Below are positions 17,137 through 26,042 of a stretch of DNA of 64,000 bases, in pieces. The stretch is from the NCBI GenBank assembly GCA_965224795.1, contig CBDDAE010000002.1:806001-870000 (forward strand). The letters are read 5' to 3'. The notes beneath the pieces were generated by a model. It saw only the letters and a list, made by a program, of their open reading frames with translations. It made no database searches and was not told the origin of the DNA. Source of the DNA: NVTR01 sp036480115 (lineage in GTDB: Bacteria > Pseudomonadota > Alphaproteobacteria > Rhodobacterales > Rhodobacteraceae). Positions within the stretch are counted from its first letter, which is position 1. Each line of letters starts with the position of its first letter. Both the position numbers and the translations under genes were made by a program.

Positions 17137-17823
17137 GTGACAATTTCCACCTGTATTTTTGATGCCTATGGCACACTGTTTGATGTAGCTGCGGCAGCAA
17201 GGCAGGCGGCGCAAGAGCCGGGGCGCGAAAACTTGCGCGATACATGGGAAGCACTGGCCCGCGACTGGCGCCTTAAGCAATTGCAATACACCTGGTTGCG
17301 CGCCGTCGCCAATGAACACACTGATTTTTGGGATGTGACACAGGATGGCTTGGACTGGGCGCTAGAGGCCAATAATCTGTCAGACCCTGAACTTCGAGAA
17401 CGTCTGCTGGCGCTGTATTGGGAGTTGTCGGCCTACCCCGAAGTGCCAACCATGCTTGCGGCCCTGAAAAGTGACGGACTAAACACTGCCATATTATCCA
17501 ACGGATCACCTAAAATGTTGGATGGTGCGGTTCAGTCAGCGGGAATAGGCGACGTTTTGGATGACGTGCTGTCGGTGCAGGATGTAGGGGTGTTTAAACC
17601 GCATCGTTCTGTTTACCAGATGGTTCCGGACCGATTTAAATGTAAGCCGGATGAAGTTTTGTTCGTCTCTTCAAATGGCTGGGATGCGGCAGCGGCCGCC
17701 GGGTTTGGGTTTTGTACGGTTTGGGTAAACCGGTCAAGTGAGCCAATGGAAAGACTGCCCTGGAAACCTAAACACATACTGTCCGATCTAGTTGATATCC
17801 CAAAGCTTGCGGGTGGGCAGTGA
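17137..17823 (+). CDS. Haloacid dehalogenase type II (HAD superfamily)
   Basis: Proteins of this type hydrolyse L-2-haloacids to D-2-hydroxyacids through an aspartyl ester. The 228-residue protein keeps every catalytic residue of the L-2-haloacid dehalogenases: Asp9 and Thr13 in FDAYGTLFD, Arg in WRLKQLQYTWLR, Ser and Asn in ILSNGSP, Lys and Tyr in VFKPHRSVYQM, and the VSSNGWDAAAA signature. That makes true dehalogenase activity plausible, although marine homologues often have unknown substrates. GTG at 17137 is used. The next gene starts at the last base of its stop (TGATG), so it leads a tightly coupled run of four genes. Confidence 0.88.
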   Translation: MTISTCIFDAYGTLFDVAAAARQAAQEPGRENLRDTWEALARDWRLKQLQYTWLRAVANEHTDFWDVTQDGLDWALEANNLSDPELRERLLALYWELSAYPEVPTMLAALKSDGLNTAILSNGSPKMLDGAVQSAGIGDVLDDVLSVQDVGVFKPHRSVYQMVPDRFKCKPDEVLFVSSNGWDAAAAAGFGFCTVWVNRSSEPMERLPWKPKHILSDLVDIPKLAGGQ

Positions 17824-18647
17824 TGCATTATTATACAAGCTTTGATGGTCTCAAACTTGCCTATCAGGATGAAGGCACCGGGCTGCCTTTGCTGTGTTTG
17901 GCGGGTCTTACACGCAGTTCAACCGATTTTGATTATTTGCGACCGCACTTACCCCCGGTTCGTTTAATCCGGCCCGACTATCGCGGGCGGGGCGCATCAG
18001 GATGGTCCGATGACCCGCAAACATATTCATGGGACATTGAAGCGCGGGACGTGATTGATCTGCTGGATCATTTGGGGATCGAGAAAGTGGCAATATTGGG
18101 TACCTCGCGAGGCGGAATGATTGCCATGTATTTGGCTGCAACCGCCAAGGATCGACTGATCGGGGTCTGCCTGAATGATATTGGCCCGGTTCTGGCCAAG
18201 GAAGGTTTGGATAAAATCAAATCCTATGTTGGCAAGCCCCTGCCCTATACCAACCGCGCCGAATTGGTGGCCGCTACAATTGCAGACTCACCTGATTTTC
18301 CGGGGGTTCCCGCCGCGCGGTGGCGTCAGGAAGTTGAGCGCCACACAATCGAAACACCGGATGGATTGGGCCTTACCTATGATCCAACACTTAGATTGCG
18401 GTTTGAAATTGCTGCCACAAAACCTGCACCAGATTTATGGTCGCTTTTTGATGCAATGGATGGGTTGCCAATCGCGTTGATACGGGGGCAAAATTCAAAC
18501 GTACTTTCATCTGAAACAGCCGACGAAATGCGCCGGCGTCGCCCTGACATGGGTTTTGCTGATATCCCTGATCGTGGTCATATCCCGTTTTTGGATGAGC
18601 CCGCGGCTGTCGCAACAATTTCTGACTGGTTGGGGGAATGCGGATGA
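17823..18647 (+). CDS. Alpha/beta hydrolase
   Basis: The 274-residue protein is a soluble alpha/beta-hydrolase. The nucleophile elbow is ILGTSRGGMIAMYLA near residue 96, the oxyanion region is LLCLAGLTRSSTDFDYL near 20-36, and the catalytic histidine lies in PDRGHIPFLDEP near the end; DYRGRGASGWSDDP is the usual loop after strand four. Esterases, epoxide-free hydrolases and lactonases share this pattern, so the substrate is open. The ATG at 17823 shares one base with the stop of the dehalogenase gene, and its own stop overlaps the dehydratase start, so the product may act on the same compound as these neighbours. Confidence 0.86.
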   Translation: MHYYTSFDGLKLAYQDEGTGLPLLCLAGLTRSSTDFDYLRPHLPPVRLIRPDYRGRGASGWSDDPQTYSWDIEARDVIDLLDHLGIEKVAILGTSRGGMIAMYLAATAKDRLIGVCLNDIGPVLAKEGLDKIKSYVGKPLPYTNRAELVAATIADSPDFPGVPAARWRQEVERHTIETPDGLGLTYDPTLRLRFEIAATKPAPDLWSLFDAMDGLPIALIRGQNSNVLSSETADEMRRRRPDMGFADIPDRGHIPFLDEPAAVATISDWLGECG

Positions 18648-19615
18648 AATTTGACATGATTGAAGCGGCTAGAGCGCGGCTTAAAGGCCGCGTGCGTCAA
18701 ACACCATTGCTGTCGTCGCCATTTCTGGATCAGATTGCCGGGCGCAAGGTTTATATAAAGCCGGAATGCCTGCAACATACAGGGTCGTTTAAATTTCGTG
18801 GGGCCTGGTCGGCTATTTCTGCCCTGCAACCGGATCAGCGCTCCAAAGGGATAATAGCATTCTCCAGCGGCAATCACGCGCAGGGCGTGGCCTATGCGGC
18901 GCAGCAACATGGCACCAGTTCTTTGATTGTTATGCCAAGCGATGCGCCGCAGCTAAAGATAGCCAACACAAAGGCGCTTGGTGCCGAGATAATATTTTAT
19001 AATCGCGAAACCGAAGATCGGGACGCTATTGGCGCCCAATTGGCAGCGGATCGCGACCTGACCCTGATTAAGCCCTTTGACAATGAATTCGTCATTGCCG
19101 GACAGGGGACAATCGGGCTTGAAATTGCCGCCGTCGCGCAGGAACTGGGAATAGATCAAGCCCAAGTCTTGGTGCCTTGCGGCGGGGGTGGCCTGACCTC
19201 AGGCATCGCTGTTGCGCTTGCAACCGTTTCCCCAAAAATGCAGGTTCGCCCTGTTGAGCCAAAGGGTTTTGACGATGTTGCCCGGTCATTGGTTGCAGGT
19301 AAACGCCTAAGCAACGACCGGACCACCGGATCAATCTGCGATGCTATTATCACCCCAACTTCCGGGGATATCACTTTTCCAATCCTGAACCAGTATTGTG
19401 GTCCCGGTTTGGTGGTAACGGACGAAGAATGCCTGCGCGCGATGGCCATTTTGTTCAGCAGATTAAAGCTGGTTGCAGAACCTGGCGGTGCTGCAGCCCT
19501 TGCCGCCGTGCTATTTCATAGCGATATGATTGACTGTGAAACCGCTATCATTGTGATATCGGGTGGGAATGTAGATGCGGGCCTGTTTGCAGGCGCGTTG
19601 CAGAAATACGGGTGA
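18644..19615 (+). CDS. Threonine/serine dehydratase-type PLP enzyme
   Basis: This is a fold-type II PLP enzyme of 323 residues. The PLP lysine lies in HTGSFKFRGAWSA near residue 50, the cofactor-holding loop is FSSGNHAQGVAYAA near 76, and the phosphate loop is CGGGGLTSGIAVAL near 178. It lacks the regulatory domain of biosynthetic IlvA. It could be a catabolic threonine or serine dehydratase, a serine racemase or a 3-hydroxyaspartate dehydratase; the sequence alone does not decide. The ATG at 18644 overlaps the hydrolase stop as ATGA, and a second ATG two codons upstream is possible. The next gene starts four bases after its stop. Confidence 0.85.
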   Translation: MKFDMIEAARARLKGRVRQTPLLSSPFLDQIAGRKVYIKPECLQHTGSFKFRGAWSAISALQPDQRSKGIIAFSSGNHAQGVAYAAQQHGTSSLIVMPSDAPQLKIANTKALGAEIIFYNRETEDRDAIGAQLAADRDLTLIKPFDNEFVIAGQGTIGLEIAAVAQELGIDQAQVLVPCGGGGLTSGIAVALATVSPKMQVRPVEPKGFDDVARSLVAGKRLSNDRTTGSICDAIITPTSGDITFPILNQYCGPGLVVTDEECLRAMAILFSRLKLVAEPGGAAALAAVLFHSDMIDCETAIIVISGGNVDAGLFAGALQKYG

Positions 19616-19619
19616 CGCG

Positions 19620-20810
19620 ATGACGAATTTTACAATTGCCAGTTTCAACGTAAAAAACCTGATTGGAGCGGAAAAAGAATACTATCGGTTTGAAAAATAC
19701 ACCCCGGAAGAGCACGCTTGGAAAGAGGATTGGCTGGCTGATCAGGTGTTCACCATGGATACAGACATCATCTGCTTTCAAGAAGTTTTTGAAGAAAGTG
19801 CCCTGCGCGCAGTGATGGCAGAAGCAGATGCACGGGGCGCGGCCAGTAATGCTGATGCCCTGCCTGACCGATCCAGTCGCTATGCGCGAAAAGCAATATT
19901 TCGCAAACTGGCCTATTCGCCCTACACAGAAGCGGCCCTGGCATTTGCCCCAAATGTAAACGACGGCGGCCCGGGCGAACGCCGACCCGGTCTTGCCGTC
20001 ATTTCGCGGTTCGGATTTGTCGGGGCGCCTTTGGTTATACAAGATTTGGCTGAACCCATGGAAATTCCGCTGCAGGAACTGTCTGGTGCCGATGGCGGGC
20101 ATTACACAATTTCACGGCTGTCGCGTCCGGTTTTGAAAGTTAAGGTTCCCATTGGCGACAAAGTCATCACCATTTTCAACTGTCACTTAAAGTCAAAACT
20201 GGGGGAATTCATCCGGCCCGCAGGGGTCGATTTTGCGCCAGAGGCAGATCTAACCAATTACAACGCACACGGCCGCGCCCTTGGGTCTTTGCGCGCTGGG
20301 TTGCGACGGATGGCTGAGGCATGGGTGTTGCGGGGCTTGATACTGGATGAATTGGCACAGGGAAATCCGGTATTAGTGCTTGGTGATTTCAACGATGGCG
20401 ATCATGCGGTTTCTTCAGAAATTATCACCGGCGAAACCCCGTTTAAAAACTACAGTTGGATGCGCCGCCACGACGCCCAAAAAGCGAACCAGCGGTATTC
20501 CCGGGAAGACGCAGAAGCTATTCACGAAAGCATTGAATCTGTTCGACTGCATTCGGCAGAAAAGCAATTTGTGCGTAAATCCCTGCGCGATATGGTGTAC
20601 ACGTCGGCTTTTGGCGGGGTGTTTGAAAGCATCGACCAAATTTTAATGTCACGCCATTTTCTGGCCGAATTCAGTAACAACATCGGCACAATGGAATATT
20701 TTTCTGTTTTGAACGACCATTTGACGGATGGTTCACACCCGGAAGCGCCTTACAACAAATTAGCGTCCGACCATGGCCAAATTATTGCGCATTTCAAATG
20801 TAATGATTAG
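19620..20810 (+). CDS. Endonuclease/exonuclease/phosphatase family protein
   Basis: The 396-residue protein belongs to the EEP fold of DNase I, exonuclease III and phosphodiesterases. Metal and catalytic motifs are visible: SFNVKNL at the start, DIICFQEVFEE near residue 50, FNCHLKSK near 185, VLGDFNDGDHAV near 255 and the final SDHGQIIAHF. No signal peptide is seen, so it acts in the cytosol or leaves by another route. Its substrate could be DNA, RNA or a phosphoester. ATG at 19620 is chosen because upstream in-frame codons lie inside the dehydratase gene. It is the last gene of the coupled run. Confidence 0.85.
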   Translation: MTNFTIASFNVKNLIGAEKEYYRFEKYTPEEHAWKEDWLADQVFTMDTDIICFQEVFEESALRAVMAEADARGAASNADALPDRSSRYARKAIFRKLAYSPYTEAALAFAPNVNDGGPGERRPGLAVISRFGFVGAPLVIQDLAEPMEIPLQELSGADGGHYTISRLSRPVLKVKVPIGDKVITIFNCHLKSKLGEFIRPAGVDFAPEADLTNYNAHGRALGSLRAGLRRMAEAWVLRGLILDELAQGNPVLVLGDFNDGDHAVSSEIITGETPFKNYSWMRRHDAQKANQRYSREDAEAIHESIESVRLHSAEKQFVRKSLRDMVYTSAFGGVFESIDQILMSRHFLAEFSNNIGTMEYFSVLNDHLTDGSHPEAPYNKLASDHGQIIAHFKCND

Positions 20811-20871
20811 GCCTAGATAACCCAATTTGCCGTTCAATTTCGCCGGCATTTTTTAGCATTTTGGAACCTTA

Positions 20872-22083
20872 ATGAACCCTGGCCTACCCGTTATTTTTAT
20901 TCTGGTGACTGTTGTCCTTGATGCAATGGGTATTGGCCTGATCATGCCAGTAATGCCGGATCTGATCCAGGAAGTAGGCGGTGGAAATCTGGGGGATGCG
21001 GCCATTTGGGGTGGGATCATGGCCACGTCTTTTGCGGTGATGCAGTTTCTGTTTGGCCCCGCCTTGGGCAACATTTCTGATCGCTGGGGGCGACGCCCTG
21101 TCTTGCTGGTTGCCCTGTTCGTAATGACACTGGATTATCTGGTGATGGCTGTCGCGGGAACAATCTGGCTACTTTTGCTCGGGCGCATTGTTGGGGGCAT
21201 TACTGCCGCCACGCAGTCCACCGCCAGCGCCTATATGGCCGATATTTCCAAGCCGGAAGAAAAATCCGCAAATTTTGGCTTGATCGGGGCGGCCTTTGGC
21301 ATTGGCTTCGTCCTTGGTCCACTAATGGGGGGATTGTTGGCCGAGTACGGGACCCGCGCGCCATTTTACGCAGCCGCCGCATTGGCCTTTTCCAATATGG
21401 TGTTTGGTTACTTTGCCCTGAGCGAAACCGTAACCGACCGAATTCGCCGACCCTTTGAATGGCGACGCGCAAACCCATTTGGGGCTTTTAAACACATCGG
21501 AAAATTGCCGGGTTTGGGACGGCTTTTGACGATAACGCTGATCTACGGCATTGCCTTTTTCGTTTACCCGGCCGTCTGGGCTTATTTCGGGCAAGCCCGG
21601 TTTGGCTGGGGGCCGGGTATGATCGGGCTGTCACTGGCTGCCTTTGGAATCTCTATTGCTGTTGTTCAGGGTCTTTTGATGAAGCCCTTGCTAAAGCGCC
21701 TGGGCGAGCGCAACACGGTATTGCTGGGGCTTTCAATAGACGTTGTGGCGTTTGTGTTCCTGGCCTTTGTTACCAACGGAATCTTGGCTCTTATTCTCAC
21801 TCCACTTACTGCGCTTGGCTCGATGGCGGGGCCAGCGATGCAGGGAATAATGTCGCGCACTGCGGATGATGATCAGCAGGGCGAATTGCAGGGCGCTTTG
21901 ACCAGTATCAACGCCGTCGCAATCATCATCGCGCCTCTACTTATGACGCGAATATTTTGGTATTTCACCAGTGACAATGCTCCTTTCTTTTTGCCGGGGG
22001 CCCCATTTTTGTTGTCGGCAGTCCTGACATTAGTTTCAATTGCAATATTTACTGCCGCCCGATCAAAACCCGGGACTAGCTAA
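20872..22083 (+). CDS. MFS exporter of the TetA/DHA1 type
   Basis: The 403-residue protein has twelve hydrophobic segments and the DHA1 drug/H+ antiporter marks: LDAMGIGLIMPVMPDLI in helix one, motif A GNISDRWGRRPVLL between helices two and three, and motif C-like GFVLGPLMGGLLAEYG in helix five. It resembles TetA-type chromosomal homologues. That does not show tetracycline export; such proteins are common in marine alphaproteobacteria and their codon use here matches the neighbours. The start ATG directly follows GGAACCTTA. It stands 61 bases after the EEP gene and 21 before the alcohol dehydrogenase gene. Confidence 0.87.
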   Translation: MNPGLPVIFILVTVVLDAMGIGLIMPVMPDLIQEVGGGNLGDAAIWGGIMATSFAVMQFLFGPALGNISDRWGRRPVLLVALFVMTLDYLVMAVAGTIWLLLLGRIVGGITAATQSTASAYMADISKPEEKSANFGLIGAAFGIGFVLGPLMGGLLAEYGTRAPFYAAAALAFSNMVFGYFALSETVTDRIRRPFEWRRANPFGAFKHIGKLPGLGRLLTITLIYGIAFFVYPAVWAYFGQARFGWGPGMIGLSLAAFGISIAVVQGLLMKPLLKRLGERNTVLLGLSIDVVAFVFLAFVTNGILALILTPLTALGSMAGPAMQGIMSRTADDDQQGELQGALTSINAVAIIIAPLLMTRIFWYFTSDNAPFFLPGAPFLLSAVLTLVSIAIFTAARSKPGTS

Positions 22084-22104
22084 TCTGAATAAATTGGGGA
22101 TGAA

Positions 22105-23181
22105 ATGTCGATTATTAAAGCCGCAGTATGCCACGAGTTTTCAGCCCCGCTTGTTGTTGAGAATATTCAACTGCGCAAACCCGAAGCCGGTGAGGTGGAA
22201 ATCACGCTTTCTGCCTGTGCTATTTGCCATTCAGATATTTCTTACGCTGAAGGCGGCTGGGGCGGCACGTTGCCTGCCGTTTACGGGCACGAGGCGGCGG
22301 GTCATATTTCCGCTGTCGGTTCTGACGTCAAAGGGTACAGCGTCGGGAATACTGTGGTGGCAACGCTATTGCGTTCTTGCGGGTCTTGTGCGCCTTGCAC
22401 CACTGGTGCCCCGGCCTATTGCAGCGCGGTGTCCGATCTGGCGCCACTAACGACGCTGGATAATCAGCCGTTAGAACAGGGCATGGCCATTGGCGCCTTC
22501 GCCGAAAAAGTGGTGGTCCATCAGTCCCAAATTGCAAAAATTCCTGCCGATATGCCAATGGACGCGGCCTGTTTACTGTCTTGCGGTGTTATTACCGGGG
22601 TTGGTGCCGTGGTGAACACAGCTGGGTTGAAGCCGGGCCAGGTTGCCGTGGTAATCGGCGCAGGCGGTGTGGGCTTAAATACGATACAAGGCGCGCGTAT
22701 TGCTGGGGCTTCCAAAATTATTGCCGTCGATATGACGCCGGAAAAATTGGCAGTTGCCCGTGAATTTGGGGCGACTGACGGGGTCTTGGCAACAGAAGCT
22801 AAGCCATGGACCGCTGCCACAAAGGCAGCTGGACGGGCGGCTGACGTGGTGTTTGTCACCGTGGGGGCAATTCCGGCCTATGACAATGCGGCGCGCTATT
22901 TGGCACCCGGGGGAAAAGTTATCATGGTTGGCATGCCCCATACCGGCCAAAGATCCAGCTATGAGCCGGTTATTATTGCCAGTATGGGCCAAGCCCTGAT
23001 TGGTACAAAAATGGGCGATGTTGTGTTAAAGCGCGACATCCCCTGGATGGTGGATCTGTATCAACAGGGTCGTTTGAAACTGGATGAGCTGGTTTCAGGG
23101 CGCTGGCGGCTGGACCAGATAAATGAGGCGATCGCCGACACTAAAACCGGCGCGGCGCGGCGCAATGTGATTGTATTTTAG
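22105..23181 (+). CDS. Zinc-dependent alcohol dehydrogenase (MDR superfamily)
   Basis: The 358-residue medium-chain dehydrogenase has the catalytic zinc ligands Cys in CAICHSDIS and His-Glu in GHEAAGH, and the structural zinc cysteines in SCGSCAPCTTGAPAYC. The NAD site is VVIGAGGVGLNTIQGARIAGASKIIAVD cut as GAGGVG near residue 192, with an acidic residue after strand two that favours NAD over NADP. It resembles class III-like dehydrogenases and could oxidise a primary alcohol or a formaldehyde adduct; no neighbour fixes this. The stop lies three bases from the convergent GNAT gene. Confidence 0.88.
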   Translation: MSIIKAAVCHEFSAPLVVENIQLRKPEAGEVEITLSACAICHSDISYAEGGWGGTLPAVYGHEAAGHISAVGSDVKGYSVGNTVVATLLRSCGSCAPCTTGAPAYCSAVSDLAPLTTLDNQPLEQGMAIGAFAEKVVVHQSQIAKIPADMPMDAACLLSCGVITGVGAVVNTAGLKPGQVAVVIGAGGVGLNTIQGARIAGASKIIAVDMTPEKLAVAREFGATDGVLATEAKPWTAATKAAGRAADVVFVTVGAIPAYDNAARYLAPGGKVIMVGMPHTGQRSSYEPVIIASMGQALIGTKMGDVVLKRDIPWMVDLYQQGRLKLDELVSGRWRLDQINEAIADTKTGAARRNVIVF

Positions 23182-23184
23182 GCG

Positions 23185-23625
23185 CTAGTCCTCGTCCAAC
23201 GCCCCATCCCACCCAAAATACACCCCGGCGACTTCGTCTGTATCCATTGACCTGTAAAGCGCCAGCGCAGCGGTATTGTCATTCTCGGTGCCCAACCAAA
23301 CACCATCCATTTCCAGATCCCGCGCCAAATCGACCAGCGCCTGGGTTACCTTTTTTCCAATTCCTCGGCGTTGGAATTCATCCCGTACACCGACTTCGTT
23401 TATGAACATCGACGGCTCTTTGTCAGGATGCAAAAGAATGCTGCCTGAGGCGAAACCAACCGCAAGATCGCCGGAAAAAGCCATGACAATTTCATGCAGA
23501 TCATTTTTTAGAAATGCCTTTGCCTGCGTGCGGCTTACCGGATTGTCAAACAGCTCCGCCGGAATGGCCAGCAATATTTCCAAATCGGCTGGACCCAATC
23601 TACGTATCATGATTTCTTTCGCCAT
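23185..23625 (-). CDS. GNAT family N-acetyltransferase
   Basis: The 146-residue protein is a single GNAT domain. The acetyl-CoA loop is DEFQRRGIGKKVTQALVDLARD, with the Q/RxxGxG/A motif as RRGIGK, and the C-terminal substrate region contains NTAALALYRSM. The start IRRLGPADLEILLAI resembles the AAC(3)-I branch of aminoglycoside acetyltransferases, but this branch also holds many proteins of unknown substrate, and no resistance function can be inferred. A longer frame from 23661 would run into the divergent enolase-type gene, so ATG at 23625 is chosen; ATG at 23610 is also possible. The two genes diverge with 30 bases between starts. Confidence 0.82.
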   Translation of the reverse strand: MAKEIMIRRLGPADLEILLAIPAELFDNPVSRTQAKAFLKNDLHEIVMAFSGDLAVGFASGSILLHPDKEPSMFINEVGVRDEFQRRGIGKKVTQALVDLARDLEMDGVWLGTENDNTAALALYRSMDTDEVAGVYFGWDGALDED

Positions 23626-23655
23626 AGCGATAGATGTAGCGTTAAGGTGACAGCC

Positions 23656-24891
23656 ATGCAACTTGAGAGCCTTGAGATTTTCACCGTCGCTTCACCGCCG
23701 CCTGGTTGGGGTGGGCGGTATTGGATATTCGTAAAACTGACCACCGATACCGGCGTTGTCGGTTACGGCGAGGTTTATGCGTCAACTGTGGGCCCCGACG
23801 CCATGCACGCCGTGATCCACGATGTATTTGCCCGGCACATGCAGGGTGAAAACACGGAAAACATAGAGCTGATGTTTCGGCGGGCCTACTCCGCCGGCTT
23901 CACCCAGCGCCCTGATTTGACGGTAATGGGGGCGTTTTCCGGGCTGGAAATTGCCTGCTGGGATATATTGGGCAAGGATCGGGATCGGCCGGTCTGGGCT
24001 TTGTTGGGCGGGATGGTGAATGAAAGAGTGCGTTCCTATACCTACCTTTACCCCCTGCCCGGCCATGACATGGATGAATTCTGGACCTCACCCGAACTGG
24101 CCGCCGAAAGTGCTGCGGCGATGGTAGATCTGGGATTCACAGCGATTAAGTTTGATCCGGCTGGCCCCTACACCATCCGCGGTGGTCATCAACCGTCGTT
24201 AAGCGATATCAGCCGCTCGGTAGTGTTTTGCAAAGCGATCCGCAGCGCTGTTGGCGACCGCGCTGATCTGCTGTTTGGCACCCATGGGCAGTTTTCCACA
24301 TCCGGCGCGATCCGCATGGCCAAGGCGTTGGAGCCATTCCAACCCCTGTGGTTTGAAGAACCGGTACCACCTGACAATGTCGGGGCCATGGCGCGTGTTG
24401 CCTCTGCCACCAGCATCCCCATTGCGACGGGCGAAAGACTAACCACTAAGGGCGAATTTGCGCCAATCCTGAGAGCGGGTGCAGCCAATATTTTGCAACC
24501 GGCACTGGGTCGATCAGGCGGCATTTGGGAAGGCAAAAAAATTGCCGCTATGGCCGAAGTTTATAACGCCCAAATTGCTCCACACCTTTATTGTGGGCCG
24601 GTTGAATGGGCCGCTAATATTCATCTATCCGTGTCCATTCCTAACCTGTTGATGGCAGAAACGATCCAGACTGGCGGCGATTTCCACATGGCATTGATCA
24701 AGCATTCAATCACTTGGGAAGATGGTTTTATTCACGCACCCTCTGCCCCTGGGCTAGGGATCAAATTTGATGAAGATTTGGCGCGTAAACATCCCTACGC
24801 CGGCACCGGGTTGCATTTGGAAATGCAAGAAGCGCCCTGTGACTATGTTAACGAAAACAAATTTGTCGGCGGCGCGCCGGTTAAGAAATGA
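23656..24891 (+). CDS. Mandelate racemase/muconate lactonizing enzyme family protein (enolase superfamily)
   Basis: This 411-residue enolase-superfamily enzyme resembles sugar-acid dehydratases such as galactonate dehydratase. The capping domain holds YWIFVKLTTDTGVVGYGEVY; the barrel has lysine in IKFDPAGP near residue 165, Glu in WFEEPVPPDN near 234, Glu in ATGERLTTKGEF near 260, and histidine in APHLYCGPVEW near 310. At the first metal position, where DgoD has DFH, this protein has GTH (residues 208-210), so the usual aspartate is missing. Substrate is unknown. ATG at 23656 has AAGG eight bases upstream and is preferred to GTG at 23647. Confidence 0.85.
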   Translation: MQLESLEIFTVASPPPGWGGRYWIFVKLTTDTGVVGYGEVYASTVGPDAMHAVIHDVFARHMQGENTENIELMFRRAYSAGFTQRPDLTVMGAFSGLEIACWDILGKDRDRPVWALLGGMVNERVRSYTYLYPLPGHDMDEFWTSPELAAESAAAMVDLGFTAIKFDPAGPYTIRGGHQPSLSDISRSVVFCKAIRSAVGDRADLLFGTHGQFSTSGAIRMAKALEPFQPLWFEEPVPPDNVGAMARVASATSIPIATGERLTTKGEFAPILRAGAANILQPALGRSGGIWEGKKIAAMAEVYNAQIAPHLYCGPVEWAANIHLSVSIPNLLMAETIQTGGDFHMALIKHSITWEDGFIHAPSAPGLGIKFDEDLARKHPYAGTGLHLEMQEAPCDYVNENKFVGGAPVKK

Positions 24892-24899
24892 AACTGATT

Positions 24900-24976
24900 T
24901 GGCGGACCCAGAAGGACTCGAACCCTCAACCTGCCGATTAGAAGTCGGCTGCTCTATCCAGTTGAGCTATGGGTCC
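24900..24976 (-). tRNA. tRNA-Arg, anticodon TCT
   Basis: The 77-base gene folds as a full cloverleaf on the minus strand. The acceptor stem is GGACCCA with TGGGTCC, the D stem GCTC with GAGC, the anticodon stem GCCGA with TCGGC around the loop CTTCTAA, and the T stem GAGGG with CCTTC around TTCGAGT. The anticodon TCT reads AGA and AGG. The discriminator is G and CCA is encoded. It lies tail to tail with the enolase-type gene. No integrase or duplicated 3' end is seen nearby. Confidence 0.96.
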
Positions 24977-25145
24977 GCGAGATCTTACCTGATTATCCAG
25001 TAAGAAGATTAGGTAGCCCGGACGAAAACACGCCGTTCGGGCACTTCGCAGGCAGCTATAACTTGGTGAACAGCTAAATCAATGGGCTTCTTAGTTTGTG
25101 GATGACTATCTTGCATCCGATTTGATCGCACAATAGCGTGCCTGA

Positions 25146-26042
25146 ATGACGAACGATCGCCCCTTTTTTGGCATGATCCTGATGCTTGGGTTTTGCATTT
25201 TAGCACCGGCTGGTGATGCCGTGGCAAAACTATTGGGTGATACGGTTCCTCTTGGGGTTTTATTGTTCACACGATTTATATTGCAGGTACTTTTGCTGGC
25301 ACCTTTGGTGTTTTTAAATCGCCAAAAATCCGGATTTGCACCCGGCATTTTTCCGTTGGTTCTTATACGCACCTTGCTGCATATTTTTGGTATTGGCGCG
25401 ATGTTTCTTAGTCTGCGATACTTGCCTTTGGCCGATGCCGTGGCCATCGCGTTTATCATGCCGCTTATCATGCTGCTTTTGGGCAAAACCTTTTTGAACG
25501 AAACCGTTGGTTTCCACCGGCTGGTAGCCTGTGCAGCCGGATTTTTGGGCACTCTTTTGGTAATTCAGCCAAATTTTGCAGATGTTGGAGCACCAGCTAT
25601 GTTACCCCTCTTTGTAGCGGTTGATTTTGCTTTGTTCATGTTGGTTACTCGCAAAATTGCCAAAAATATTGATCCTATTTTCCTGCAGTTTTCCAGTGGA
25701 ATTATGGCCTGTGGGATATTGCTGGCAATGCTAATCTTGTTTCAGGGAGATTGGCCTATCACAGGCGAAGTTTTACCAAGTTCGGCCGATTTCGGTTTGC
25801 TTTTCCTGTTGGGCGCGTTGGGTACAATTGCACATCTGCTAATGACCTGGTCATTGCGCTTTGCACCTGCGGCAACGTTGGCCCCTATGCAATATCTGGA
25901 AATACCGGTTGCAACATTCGTCGGCTGGATGGTGTTTCACGATTTGCCTAATGGGCTGGCAGCGTTGGGCATAGCAATTACCATTGCAGCCGGGCTTTAT
26001 ATTATTTGGCGGGAAAGATTTATTGCCCAGCAAGCGCGGTAA
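25146..26042 (+). CDS. EamA-family permease (drug/metabolite transporter superfamily)
   Basis: The 298-residue protein has ten predicted membrane helices in two EamA repeats; the first spans about residues 9-137 and the second about 150-290. The family motif near the end of repeat one is AFIMPLIMLLLGKTFLNETVG, and that of repeat two is LAPMQYLEIPVATFVGWMVFHDLP. Such carriers export amino acids, nucleosides or other small metabolites, with the substrate not predictable. The start follows the sequence GCGTGCCTGA. The 3' end overlaps the convergent thiamine diphosphokinase gene by 23 bases, so both messages share antisense ends. Confidence 0.87.
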   Translation: MTNDRPFFGMILMLGFCILAPAGDAVAKLLGDTVPLGVLLFTRFILQVLLLAPLVFLNRQKSGFAPGIFPLVLIRTLLHIFGIGAMFLSLRYLPLADAVAIAFIMPLIMLLLGKTFLNETVGFHRLVACAAGFLGTLLVIQPNFADVGAPAMLPLFVAVDFALFMLVTRKIAKNIDPIFLQFSSGIMACGILLAMLILFQGDWPITGEVLPSSADFGLLFLLGALGTIAHLLMTWSLRFAPAATLAPMQYLEIPVATFVGWMVFHDLPNGLAALGIAITIAAGLYIIWRERFIAQQAR